In this document: positions 23,002 through 34,001 of the stretch, piece after piece
Layout of the letters: each line of letters opens with the position of its first letter
How positions within the stretch are numbered: the first letter of the stretch is position 1
From: Paraspadella gotoi
Taxonomy: Eukaryota > Chaetognatha
Assembly (NCBI GenBank): GCA_051294375.1
Contig: CM119266.1
Span: forward strand, 3,093,812-3,157,811
DNA length: 64,000 nt
Reading direction: 5' to 3'
Translations under genes and position numbers: made by a program
Notes under the pieces: generated by a model
What the model was told of the DNA's origin: nothing
The model's input: only the letters and a program-made list of their open reading frames with translations
The model's database searches: none

Positions 23002-23050
<49 letters not shown>

Positions 23051-23469
23051 AGAGAGAGAGAGAGAGAGTGAGTACGCAGATGATGGCAGCGGTCGTACAC
23101 AATTCAGCTTTTTTTAGCGTCGAGATTTCAAGTCCAACACACTTCCTCCTTTACTTTTTTGGTTCGATGGCATTAAAAATGGTTAGGCGAATCAAAATTT
23201 TTATGCCATTTTTTAAAACTAATTAACATATATGAAACTATATTAACAATGCTGACTGGACAGCTACGGTGGGTCTAGAAGCCGTCCATGCCCTCTCAGC
23301 AATAAGAAGGCCCGCTGCAGAGTCTCGCTACAGTCTATAATTATGAGATTTTCATTTGCGCATTTTTAAAAAATTATTTTCCAATTTATTTAAAAGACTG
23401 TCTAAGCTCTACATAAGTTAGTAAGAAACGTTTCGCTCTCTTATCGTTTTGGCGTCTAATCGCTTCATA

Positions 23470-23640
23470 GACTCAGACAAGATTTATTTCTAATTGGCTT
23501 CCTGATGGACGTCATGACTTCACGCAGGTCATAAAATTGATAACAGTCGCCATGATGTCAATGAAAATGACGGCAGAGTTCGTGACGTCATAATTCATGA
23601 CTTCAACTCCTCAGAAAACGATTTATTTCCATAATTGCTA
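23470..23640. repeat. TGACGTCA-rich stretch, left-arm copy
   Basis: Dense in TGACGTCA and near matches (GACGTCATGAC, GTGACGTCATAA). The mirror copy is at 26551-26710. TGACGTCA is the palindromic core bound by CREB/ATF proteins in animals; here it may be only part of a degenerate tandem repeat. Confidence 0.5.
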
Positions 23641-23711
23641 TTTTCGTGAAAATGGGACGAGTAAACAGGAAAGGTGAGAGAAGAGAGAGAGAGAGAGGAG
23701 AGAGAGAGAGA

Positions 23712-23749
<38 letters not shown>

Positions 23750-24160
23750 GAGAAGCATCAATCGAAAACGGTCAAACAAAGATAAAACTGCCTCTCGTTG
23801 ACCAGGAATTGAGATGATGAAGCAGAGATTGGCCCCACACAGAAGGCGCCACACAGAAGCCCCATAGAAAGATTTTTCCATCAATATTGTCCGCCGACAG
23901 GGAATGGCCGCCAGGGCGAGATTGGCCCAACATAAAAGTCGCCCCAACTTGGATCGCTCGAGTTTGAGATCGCCAAACTAGAGGATTGCTGCCTTTTTGG
24001 AAATGACGCCAGACAAGAATGCCGCAAGTTGCGCAGAGGATTGGCGCCAGCTACAGCGCTGCCACCCCAGAGGTGGAGTGGAGTATGCGCGGGATGGAGT
24101 ATCGCGAGTGTGTTGGGTCAGAGATAAAAGAATGAAGTGAAGCGGAGGAGAGGTAGGAGG

Positions 24161-25280
24161 AGGAGGAGGAGGGAGGTATAGTGGAAGGCGGCTGCCTTTT
24201 TCCGCTAGGTGAGTTTCACTGGTGTTTCGACTCGCAAACGGTGCGATAGAAGTCGCTGCGGACTGATTTTAACCTGGTCGGAAAAGTAGAATTCGACCTG
24301 ATAATCAGTCGAAATTGAACGGAGGAGCGTGAATCAATGAAGGCTCGTCTCTGGTGCGAATTCGGACTGCAAGAATATGATGAAGCTCGTCTCTTTTTCT
24401 CTTGCTCTCGTTTTTCGCTCTCTAATAATGACAGCGATGAGATTGCCAGTGTTACATGGTAACATTTACAAAGCGCCGCAAACCATTTGAAAATATTATT
24501 ATTTTATAGTAAAAGAGTAAAGAAGCCTGGGAAAAAAAGATGTTAAGTAGGCCTATCAAAATTTGATATAAGATCTTAAATTTACCTGTCCAGCTATTTA
24601 TTTTGTTGGAAGGATGTGTTCATTGACATTTGAATATATAAATTAAACGCTTGAATTTACGTATGAAGTTCATATGGAATGACATTCACATGAATCATTA
24701 AATGGATAAAATTCAATCAGAAATGTGTCGGTTAAAAATGAGATGAATATTAAGAAATGAATTTCAATAATAAGATGAATTTGTGATTAATGCAGTAATG
24801 CGAAGAAACACTGTCCAGGTTTTAAAATAAAAACTCTTTCTCGTCTCTTTGAAGTGAATCTGGGGAATGAATCTATAATTAAATACATGCTGAGAATCAC
24901 GTTACTTTTCTAACACATATGATTTGACAAGTAAAGTATGAGAGTAAAATTCCATAACGTATTAAGTCGAAATCAAATCTCTGCTCTCTCTGCTCGTCTT
25001 TTTATGTTAATTGCGATGAATCTTTATGCGTTTTAAGAATGTTTTTTAAAGCGGATGCTCATTTTTTCACGTGTAATTAATTAATTAAGTTAATTAAAAC
25101 TTTTATTAGTAATCATTAATATTAAAGATTAAGTAAATGTGACTTAAAGTTTTTGCCATGCTAAACTTGCATTTCGCACTGGCCACAATTCAGCTGTCAA
25201 GAACTTTAATATAATTTATTATATATTAATTAAATAGTTAAAAGCTCAGTGGCAACAACGCCAAATGAACTAATTAAGAA
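24161..25280. other. spacer of the large palindrome, nothing seen
   Basis: AT-rich single-copy DNA with no supported exon or RNA gene. Confidence 0.5.
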
Positions 25281-25700
25281 AAGTTACATGTGAACTGACA
25301 AATAATTTTGATCAATTAAGATAATTTTGGTCAAGCCGGCATAAATTTGCGTCAATTGGCATAATTTTATGCAACTGGCCTGAATTTGGTCAACTGGCAT
25401 AATTTGGTCAACAGGCATAATTTGGTCAACTTGCAGAACTTGATCACTTGCAGAATTTGGGTCAAGCTGGCATAATTTGGTCAAGCTTTAAGGAAGTTTG
25501 GTCAGACTGGGCATAGTTTTTGTCATTGGCATAAGATTTTGGTCAATCAATCAATCAATCAATCAATCAAATCAATCAAATCAATTAATCAATCAATGCA
25601 ATCAAACAGAGAGAATAGAGAGAGAGAAACGTTTAAAGAAAAATTCAAATAAATTGTGTCTTTGGTGTTCTAATTGTGAACTAGTCGAAAACGGAGCGCT
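25190..25700 (-). repeat. composite minisatellite element, copy A
   Basis: About twelve units of a degenerate 18-mer (CATAATTTGGTCAACTGG on this strand), then (AATC)n, then a GAGAGAATAGAGAGAG motif and about 60 bp of unique flank. The same parts in reverse order and orientation make up 31680-32200, so the whole composite is a dispersed unit. Confidence 0.8.
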
Positions 25701-25794
25701 TTCACTATAAGTGGGAAGGAGGAGGGAGGGAACTGGCGCGCGTCGGGAACGGCGGTTAATTGGAGTGAAAATATGAGGTGGAGGGTGAGGTAGG

Positions 25795-25799
25795 AGAGA

Positions 25800-25850
<51 letters not shown>

Positions 25851-26050
25851 GAGAGAGAGAGAGGAGAGAATTGAAAAAAAGAACGAAGTAAATAAAGAAA
25901 GAGAAGAAAGAAAGAAGAAAGAAAGAAAGAAAGAAAAGAAAGAAAGAAAGAAAGAAAGAAAGAAAAGAAAAAAGAAAGAACAAAGAAAGAAGAGAAAGGA
26001 AGATACAGCAATAACGAACAAGCACTCCTCCTCCTCCTCCTCCTCCTCCT
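25795..26050. repeat. GA, GAAA and CTC tracts
   Basis: (GA)n at 25796-25868, (GAAA)n at 25885-26000 and (CTC)n at 26026-26052, the last marking the inner edge of the right arm. Confidence 0.95.
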
Positions 26051-26109
26051 CCGCTTCACTTCATTTTTTATCTCTGACCCAAACACTCGCGATACTCCAT
26101 CACGCGATA

Positions 26110-26324
26110 CTCCATCACTCTGGGGTGGCAGCGCTGTAGTGGCGCAATCTCTGCCTGCGGCATTCTTGTCTGGGTCAATTTCAAAAGGAGCAATCTCTAG
26201 TTTGGGCGATCTCAACTGGAGCGATCCCAAGTTGGGGCGATTTATGGTTGGGCAATCTCGCTGGGCCATTCCCTGTCGGGACAATATTGAATGGAAAAAT
26301 CTTTTATGGGGCTTCTGTGTGGGC
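26110..26324. repeat. degenerate 14-17-bp minisatellite
   Basis: About twelve units of the form GGNGCAATCTCNANTTG (for example GAGCAATCTCTAGTTTG, GGCGATCTCAACTG, GAGCGATCCCAAGTTG). The mirror copy at 23820-24060 shows the same units in reverse. The array runs into the 227-N gap. Confidence 0.75.
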
Positions 26325-26551
26325 NNNNNNNNNNNNNNNNNNNNNNNNNNNNNNNNNNNNNNNNNNNNNNNNNNNNNNNNNNNNNNNNNNNNNNNNNNNN
26401 NNNNNNNNNNNNNNNNNNNNNNNNNNNNNNNNNNNNNNNNNNNNNNNNNNNNNNNNNNNNNNNNNNNNNNNNNNNNNNNNNNNNNNNNNNNNNNNNNNNN
26501 NNNNNNNNNNNNNNNNNNNNNNNNNNNNNNNNNNNNNNNNNNNNNNNNNNN
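26325..26551. other. assembly gap of 227 N
   Basis: Lies within the right arm; the left arm at about 23640-23840 shows what the missing sequence probably resembles, including a GA tract. Confidence 0.95.
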
Positions 26552-26858
26552 CGAAAATAGAATTTTTATGGATAAATCGTTTCTGACGGAGTTGACGTCA
26601 TGAATTATGACGTCACGAACTCTGCGTCATTTTATGACATCATGACGTTATCAATTATGACCTGGTGAAGTCATGACGTCCATCAGGAAGCAATTTAGAA
26701 ATAAATCTTCTTGAGTCTTGAAAGGATGAGACGCAAAACGATAATAGAGCGAAACGTTTCTTACTAACTTATGTAGAGCTAGAAGTTTTAAATAAATTGG
26801 AAAATAATTTTTAAAAAGGAAATGAAAATTATAATTATAGACTGTAGGAGACTCTTGC

Positions 26859-26903
26859 NNNNNNNNNNNNNNNNNNNNNNNNNNNNNNNNNNNNNNNNNN
26901 NNN
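26859..26903. other. assembly gap of 45 N
   Basis: Lies in the right arm. The mirror segment (about 22980-23300) is longer and carries a GA tract. Confidence 0.95.
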
Positions 26904-26999
26904 AGTCTTTGACGTTTATCCGTCTGTGACTTTGTCCGAGGTCGTTGTCCCCGTTGGCCGTCGTCGTCGTCGTCGTCGTCGTCGTTATGGTGATCCTTT

Positions 27000-27466
27000 T
27001 TTTCTTCTCTTCCTCATCCCATCCTCCTCTCTCTCTTCTCTCTCTCTTCTCTTTCTCTCTCTCTCTCTTTTTGTTCTTTTTTTTCGCCCTGAATTCCAAA
27101 TGAGGAAATAAGCCTCCGGCAGATGACGCAGCCTTCACCTTTAACTTTCTCCTCTCGGCTTCTTTAACGTTTCCGATACGACGATGAATACAATGAATAC
27201 AATCATTAAACGATGCAATCAAAGAATCAAGAACGAATCTAATTATGAACCATTAGTTTCTTGCTTTAGTACAAGAAAAAATTGGCGCAGTTATGGCTAA
27301 ACTCGACATTTCTCTGCAAGATGCTCTCAGGGCATCAATCTCAAGACGTGTGTTTGAAAAATAATTTATTTGATTGTATTGATTTTACAATTGTTCATGC
27401 AAACTATTTTTTGGCGATTCGAATCTGGTTTTGTTTTCGTTTTAATTTTAATTGTTGCCATTTTCA

Positions 27467-27563
<97 letters not shown>

Positions 27564-28070
27564 AGACGCCTGAGTGGAAGAGTTGAAAGTGAAAAAAATG
27601 GTCACTTGACACAATTGAATTCATAAAAACATTATAGCTCTTCATTAATAGGGAAGCCAATCACTCCGGGAGTTAACAAACTAGACTGAGAAGGCATTGA
27701 TTGACAGCTTTGTCCGAGGGATAGAGGATAGAGGATAGAGGATAGAGGCCAAAACCATAACCTCTCGAAAAATAACAAAATTCCTTTTTTATTTTTATAT
27801 TGTTTGTATCAATTTCATAAATGGAAAATGAAATCAAGAGAAGCGATGAAACAAAAGAACATTTAAATAGGTGAAGATCGTCCCGCGTTTTGTTGATATT
27901 TTGACGTAATTCGCTCTCATTTGGCAAATCGACGCTTTTGGCCAGTAAACTTTCTTCTTAATCGCTTTCTCTTTTCACCGCCCACCCTCTCTCCTCACTC
28001 CTTCCTTCCTTCCTTTCTTTCTTTCTTTCTTTTTCTTTTCTTTCTTTCTTTGCTTTCTTTCTTTCTTTCT

Positions 28071-28105
<35 letters not shown>

Positions 28106-28187
28106 TTTCTTTATTTCTATTATTTATTTATCTCTTTCTTTCTTATTATTTATCTGCTTTCTTTCTTTCTTTATTTATTTATTGTAT

Positions 28188-28226
<39 letters not shown>

Positions 28227-28228
28227 TT

Positions 28229-28259
<31 letters not shown>

Positions 28260-28273
28260 TCTGTTTATTTCTC

Positions 28274-28312
<39 letters not shown>

Positions 28313-29598
28313 CTCTTTCTGTCTTTCTTTCTATTTTTTTCTGATAAACTCAAAACAAAAAAGAGGGAGGATCAGTCGTACGAGGAAAGAAGATTTTTCC
28401 ATGGGCGTCGAACGAACATAATTGTGTTCAATGTAAAATATACAATATTTGTACTCAATTACTCATAAAACTCAATTTTAGGCTTTTTTTAAATTTGCCC
28501 ATCAATTCTTTCACAACAAGGCGCATCCATCCTGCGCCCCTCTCTTCTCTCTCTTCTTCTCTTCTCTCTCTCTCTCTTTTGTCTTTTTTTTCGTCCGCGA
28601 ATTCCAAATGAGAGAACATAAGCCTCGCGGCAGAATGACGCGCCTTCACCTTTAACTTCTCTCCTCTCACGGCTTCTTAACGTTTCCAGAGCACGACCGA
28701 TCTGGGATTGGAGTACGAATTGAATACAACTCACTAATACGATGCTTGCAATCAGAAGAACCGTCTAAGAAACGAATCTAATATTGAACATTAGGTTTCT
28801 GCTTTAGTAGGGAAATGAAAAATGCCGCAGTTATGGCGCGTAAACTAGATCATTTCTCTGCAAGATGCTTTCAGTGGCATCAATCTCAAGACGCTGGGTG
28901 TTTTGAAAAATAATTATATTGATTAGTATTGATTGTTACAACTTGTCATGCAAACTATTTCTTTGGCGAGTTTGAATCTGGTTTTTTTTTCGTTTTAATT
29001 TTTAATTGTTGGCCATTTCATCGTTCTGTCGTCGTTCGTCGTGCGGTCGTCGTAGACGCCTCTGTCTAGTGGAAGAGTATGGAATAGTGCATAAAAGATG
29101 CAGTCACTTGACACAATTGAATTCATAAAAAACATTATAGCTCTTCATTAATAGGGAAATGCCAATTCTCTCTGGAGGTTAACAAAAACTAGAACTGAGG
29201 AAGGCATTGATTGACAGCTTGTCCGCAGGGATAGAGGATAGACGCGATTAGAGGATAGAGGCCAAAACGATAACCTCTCGAAAAATAAACAAATTCCTTT
29301 TTTATTTTTATTATTGTTTTGTATCAATTTCATAAATGGAAAATGGAAATCAGAGAAGCTGGATGAAACAAAAAAGAAAACATTTAAATAGGTGAAGAAT
29401 CGTTCCCGCGTTTTGTTGCATATTTTGACGTTAATTCGCTCTCATTTTGGCAAATCGACGACTTATTGGCCAGTAAACTTTCTTCTTAATCGCTTTCTCT
29501 TTTCACCGCCCACCCTCTCTCCTCACTCCTTCCTTCCTTCCTTTCTTTCTTTCTTTCTTTTTCTTTTCTTTCTTTCTTTGCTTTCTTTCTTTCTTTCT

Positions 29599-29633
<35 letters not shown>

Positions 29634-29715
29634 TTTCTTTATTTCTATTATTTATTTATCTCTTTCTTTCTTATTATTTATCTGCTTTCTTTCTTTCTTT
29701 ATTTATTTATTGTAT

Positions 29716-29754
<39 letters not shown>

Positions 29755-29756
29755 TT

Positions 29757-29787
<31 letters not shown>

Positions 29788-30060
29788 TCTGTTTATTTCT
29801 CTCTTTCTTTCTTTCTTTCTTTCTTTCGTTTCTTTCTTTCTTTCTTTCTCTCTTCTGTCTTTCTTTTCTATTTTTTTCCTGATGTAAACTCAAAACAAAA
29901 AGAGGGAGGATCAGTCGTACGAGGAAAAGAAGATTTTTCCATGGGCCGTTCGAAACGAACATAATTGTGTCAATGTAAAATATTACAATTTAATTGTACT
30001 CAATTACTCATAAAACTCAATTTTAGGCTTTGTTTTAAATTTGGCCATCAATTTCTTCAA
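27000..30060. repeat. tandem duplication within right arm (blocks B and C)
   Basis: Block B (about 27000-28440) is repeated directly as block C (about 28520-30040). In unique sequence C differs from B mainly by extra single bases, yet the 340-bp CTTT/ATTT tract (28000-28340 and 29527-29880) is almost letter-identical. The (CGT)n tract of B (27468-27564) has shrunk to a broken remnant in C (near 29020-29055). Confidence 0.85.
28000..28340. repeat. (CTTT)n/(ATTT)n tetranucleotide tract
   Basis: Long compound tract of CTTT, TTTA and TTTC runs. It yields false Phe/Leu/Tyr-rich frames that look membrane-like. The second copy is at 29527-29880. Confidence 0.95.
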
Positions 30061-30243
30061 GAACCAAGTGCTCTCTTAATTTATTTCTTATCTAAATTTA
30101 CATATCCCTTCGGCAGTAGTTGGAGGCTTTGTTTTCTTTGAGAGAGAGGAGAGAGCAGACGAGAGAGAGAGGAGACGAGACGATGGAGAGAGAGAGAGAG
30201 AGAGTGACGAGAGAGAGTGAGAGAGAGAGAGAGCAATAAAAGA

Positions 30244-30268
30244 NNNNNNNNNNNNNNNNNNNNNNNNN
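30244..30268. other. assembly gap of 25 N
   Basis: Placeholder gap at a GA-rich edge inside the right arm. Confidence 0.95.
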
Positions 30269-31264
30269 AAAGCTGGATGGATTAATCCTCCCATTAGCGA
30301 TTGTGGGGCGTGAATAGGGTGGAGAAACAGGCTGGAGAGAGAAAGCGAGAAAAGTCAGTCAAATGAAGGAAATAAAATTGAGGAAAAAGGAAAAAAAAAA
30401 TAAAAAAGGGAAAATTAAAGAGAAGTGCTTTTAATAAAACTCTGTAAAGCAAGTAAAACTGCACCATGTCAGCTTTTGTTTTGATTTTCTCATTTGTTAT
30501 TGTTGCTCTTTTTGTTTTCTTGGGTTTTTTGCCAGTTGAGAGAAATTAAGCTTGGGATTTTTATTTTATTTGCTAAACTAAAAATTCTATATTTCAAGCT
30601 TTTTCCTAACCTCATTCTACTAATGTGAACTAACTTTTAAAAAACTTCGATAGTGAATTACTAAGTAAAACGAATAAGAAGAGATGTGATAATGCATTTG
30701 CAAATTTATTCATTAGCTTAAACACAATAAAAAAATTAAAAACATTTTTTTTTGGACTTACCTGCGTTATATCCAGAGAGCATAAAAGTTAAAAAAAGAA
30801 ACTTATATTAATAATTGTCACATAAACCATCTGTTGATGCTCTCATCTGTGCCATCTGTACAACTGTACTTACTGCAAAATGAAAAAAACAAATGAGATA
30901 AAAGAAAAAAAACCTTTTTTTTGTCTTTAAAGACTCAAATCATTGACTTTTTTCTCTGCGGAAGGAGGAGGAGGAGGAAGAGGAGGAGGAGGGCGACAAT
31001 GATGACGACGACGACTTCTACAAAAACGGAGACGATGACAACGACGACGATGACGACGACGACAATCACGATAAGAACGACGATGACAACGACGACATTT
31101 TGAAGACAAGCGAAACCAAGGTCACGTCAATTACGAAGTATTGACAAAGTTTAATTGACAGGAATGATGGAGACAACGGAAATGATGACAAAGACGTCGG
31201 AAGAGGAAGACAAGGACAAATGCGGCCAGGAAATGAAGGGCAAATGACTTTCAAACTTAAGAGA

Positions 31265-31320
<56 letters not shown>
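31265..31320. repeat. (GA)n microsatellite
   Basis: About 55 bp of nearly pure GA. Confidence 0.95.
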
Positions 31321-31322
<2 letters not shown>

Positions 31323-31679
31323 CTATTTAAATTCGTCTGTCCAGTACCCATCTTTTAGTTCAATTAAAGCTTGGCATGACAACAAGATTAAAAAAAATTG
31401 TTTAACATTTAAAAAATTGGTTTCGAATAAATTTTTCTATAATCCACTTTGTCGGTCCGTCGGTCCGCCCCCTCAATCTAGTCGGGCATTCACTTATATC
31501 ATGTCAGAAGATCGAATTATGATAAATTGTGCAAAAAAATGATGTCCCTCTATCCGACTATCTGTCCGTCCATCCGTCCCACCTTAGCAAAAAACTCCAA
31601 TTACTCGTGATTGGATGGATGGATTGGAATGAAATTTTGTGTGTGGGTAGGAAAGTGTGTGATTGATATAAAGTTTTGA

Positions 31680-32200
31680 TGGAATCGTAGGAGTGAAAAA
31701 GAGTTTAAATTAGAAAACCAAAAGTCACATTTATTTGAGTTTTTAAAGTTTCCCACTCTCTATCTCTCTGATTGATTGATTGATGGATTGATTTATTGAT
31801 TTATTGAATGATTGATTGAGTGATTGATTGAACAAATTATGCCAGTTGACCAAATTAGTCAAGTGACCAAATTCTGCAAGTTGACCAAATTCTGCAAGTT
31901 GACCAAATTGTGCCAGTTGACCAAATTATGCAGGTTGAGTAAATTATGCCTATTGAGCAAATTATGCCAGTTGAGAAAATTATGCAAGTTGACCAAATTA
32001 TGCCAGTGGACCAAATTATGCCAGTTGACCAACTTAGGCCAGTTGACAAAATTATGCAAGTTTACCAAATTATGCCAGTTGACCAAATTTTGCCAGTTGA
32101 CCAAATAAAGCCACTTGATTAAATTATGCAACTTGACCAAATTATGCAAAATTATCAAATTATGCAAGCTGGTGTTGGCGCAGCTACTGGTTCATTTATA
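31680..32200 (+). repeat. composite minisatellite element, copy B (18-mer array)
   Basis: About 60 bp of unique flank, a CTCTATCTCTCTG motif, (GATT)n at 31771-31830, then about 18 units of the 18-mer GTTGACCAAATTATGCCA with CTGCAA, AGTAAA and similar variants to about 32165. Because 18 is a multiple of three, all six frames can stay open, giving false repeat proteins. It is the inverted partner of 25190-25700. Confidence 0.85.
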
Positions 32201-32329
32201 GATCAATTGATTTATAGTTTTTTCATAGATTTATTAAGAAATCTGTTATGACTTGTTATGTTACAATTTGTTATGAACTGTTAAGAAAGCAAATTGAAAG
32301 TCAGAAAATATTACCATGATTTATCATCG

Positions 32330-32400
32330 GATTAGCTTATTACCGCTTAATCATCGTAGGCAGATCCGACATTGTTTGCACAAACTTGTTTATAATAATT
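32330..32400 (+). repeat. short dispersed repeat (CAGATCCGACATT)
   Basis: TACCGCTTAATCATCGTAGG followed by CAGATCCGACATTGTTTGC recurs as TACCGCTAATGATCGTGGA followed by CAGATCCGACATTATTGG at 36920-36970. A weaker relative (TTATCATCTGATTAGCC...GGGCAGATGG) is at 33630-33680. Confidence 0.6.
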
Positions 32401-32924
32401 TGAGTGATATTTAATTTTTGATATAATGATACTCTATTTTTAGCCTTCGGAGTTAAAAGGAATAGAAATTATAATATGTTGTTGTTGTTGTCATCGTCGT
32501 CGTTGTTGTTGTTGTTTTTTTCATTCATTTTTTATATTCTTAAACGATAAAGTCACTACTGGTCAAACAAAGCGGAAATTTCGTCCTCAAATCATTGATA
32601 TAAATACAAAAGTCGAAACATGTTAGCCTTGTTAGGATAATTGGACTTTTCTTTTTTTATCTGTCGGCTTTTTTTTTCATTTTTCCATTTTTTTGGGGTT
32701 TTTTTGTTGTTTTTTTTTCTACTTTGTTGTCGTTTTGTGTTTTTGTTCCATCGACATTTATTTGTTCTTCTGTTGATTTCGTTTCGTCATTGGATCAAAA
32801 CATCGCGAATAATGGAGGAAAGACGAGAGAGAGAGAGAAAGAGAGAGAGAGAGATAGAAATGCTAAATAACCGAAGGCGTTGACTATTTATCTCTGCAAA
32901 GGAAGAAAACAAACGCAAAGAGAG

Positions 32925-32978
<54 letters not shown>

Positions 32979-33075
32979 GGCGGATTCAATTACGCTAAAC
33001 TAAAAATAGCTATATAACACGTGCAGAAGGCAATCGGAAAAAAAAGCGATTATGGTGTAGTGGATGGCAATTGAA

Positions 33076-33109
<34 letters not shown>

Positions 33110-33164
33110 CGACGACGATATTAACGAAGAGAACGACGTCACAAGTTATCAAAATATTGTGGCG

Positions 33165-33480
33165 AATCCTAAATTCGCCTCCCGTATAGCTTGTTGCAAC
33201 TCAGTTCATCCCATTGGCTTGGACAGCTAAGTACTTGTTCACTAACCGTGAGTTCCGGGTTCAATCTTCTTACGGTCACACTGGTTAAAGTGTGATGGTG
33301 TCGGCATAAACACGCCAGTGACATGCGGTGGTCACTGCAGGTCCAAAGCGCTGACCACCATCTGTCGGTAGATGCCTCACACCCCACATTGAAGCCATAG
33401 TAAGGTGGACACCATAAATTTTCATACAACCTCGCTACCCAGATGTAACCCCAGGCATCAAACATGTCCCCCCGTTGTCA
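33165..33480 (+). mobile_element. tRNA-like SINE, family 1
   Basis: A polymerase III promoter-like head is visible: A-box-like TGGCTTGGACAGCTAAGTA at about 33210 and B-box-like GGGTTCAATCT at about 33257, spaced as in a tRNA, followed by about 200 bp of unrelated tail. A perfect 7-bp stem (GGCGAAT-CCTAA-ATTCGCC) lies at its left edge. Too diverged for a functional tRNA gene. Confidence 0.55.
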
Positions 33481-33801
33481 TAATATAACATTTACCGGGC
33501 TAAGTCTTTGTCACGTGACCATCCGTGGGAAAACTTACTCGACACATGGATGGCACAACGCCTTTCGTTATCAAGAATTGTAATGTATTTTTTGTGAAGA
33601 AAATATAAAAAATATTTTGATATTTTTGATAAATTATCATCTGATTAGCCTGTGATCTAAATTTTCGTGGGCAGATGGTTTCACTGTGCCACCTCTCTGC
33701 CATTTCGATGCCATTATGCCATCTGCCACATATCCGATTTCAGGTTAAACTCACGGAAAAAACCCAACGATTTATTCTGATTTGGCGAGAGACGCCCTAG
33801 A

Positions 33802-33837
<36 letters not shown>

Positions 33838-34001
33838 NNNNNNNNNNNNNNNNNNNNNNNNNNNNNNNNNNNNNNNNNNNNNNNNNNNNNNNNNNNNNNN
33901 NNNNNNNNNNNNNNNNNNNNNNNNNNNNNNNNNNNNNNNNNNNNNNNNNNNNNNNNNNNNNNNNNNNNNNNNNNNNNNNNNNNNNNNNNNNNNNNNNNNN
34001 N
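33838..34001. other. assembly gap of 164 N
   Basis: Gap at the end of a CT tract (33806-33837). Confidence 0.95.

Larger units (their letters stand above)
20380..30870. repeat. palindrome 2: large inverted repeat, arms ~3.8 and ~4.8 kb
   Basis: The left arm (20380-24160) is matched in reverse complement by the right arm (26020-30870). Anchor pairs run in strict mirror order: 20395/30835, 20760/30520, 21000/30300, 22150/27700, 22920/26940, 23550/26630, 23880/26260 and 24100/26080. The right arm is longer because one block (about 27000-28440) is present twice. Divergence is mostly small insertions and deletions. The spacer (24160-26020) is AT-rich with an 18-bp minisatellite. Gaps of 227, 45 and 25 N lie in the right arm. 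No gene is recognised in either arm. Confidence 0.85.

Noticed and set aside
25285-25525. CRISPR-like array
   Set aside because: Repeats are degenerate 18-mers without spacers, in a eukaryotic setting.
21290-30000. Long Phe/Leu/Tyr-rich ORFs resembling membrane proteins
   Set aside because: They arise from CTTT/ATTT repeats present in both palindrome arms; no start context, splice sites or non-repeat coding stretch.
31824-32167. Repeat proteins on both strands (LCQLTKLCQ and NLVNWHNLV types)
   Set aside because: An 18-bp tandem unit keeps all frames open; both strands are equally protein-like, so neither is evidence of coding.
33200-33275. Functional tRNA gene
   Set aside because: A- and B-box-like motifs are present but no cloverleaf acceptor or anticodon stem can be closed; a SINE head fits better. 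The same holds at 56765-56825.
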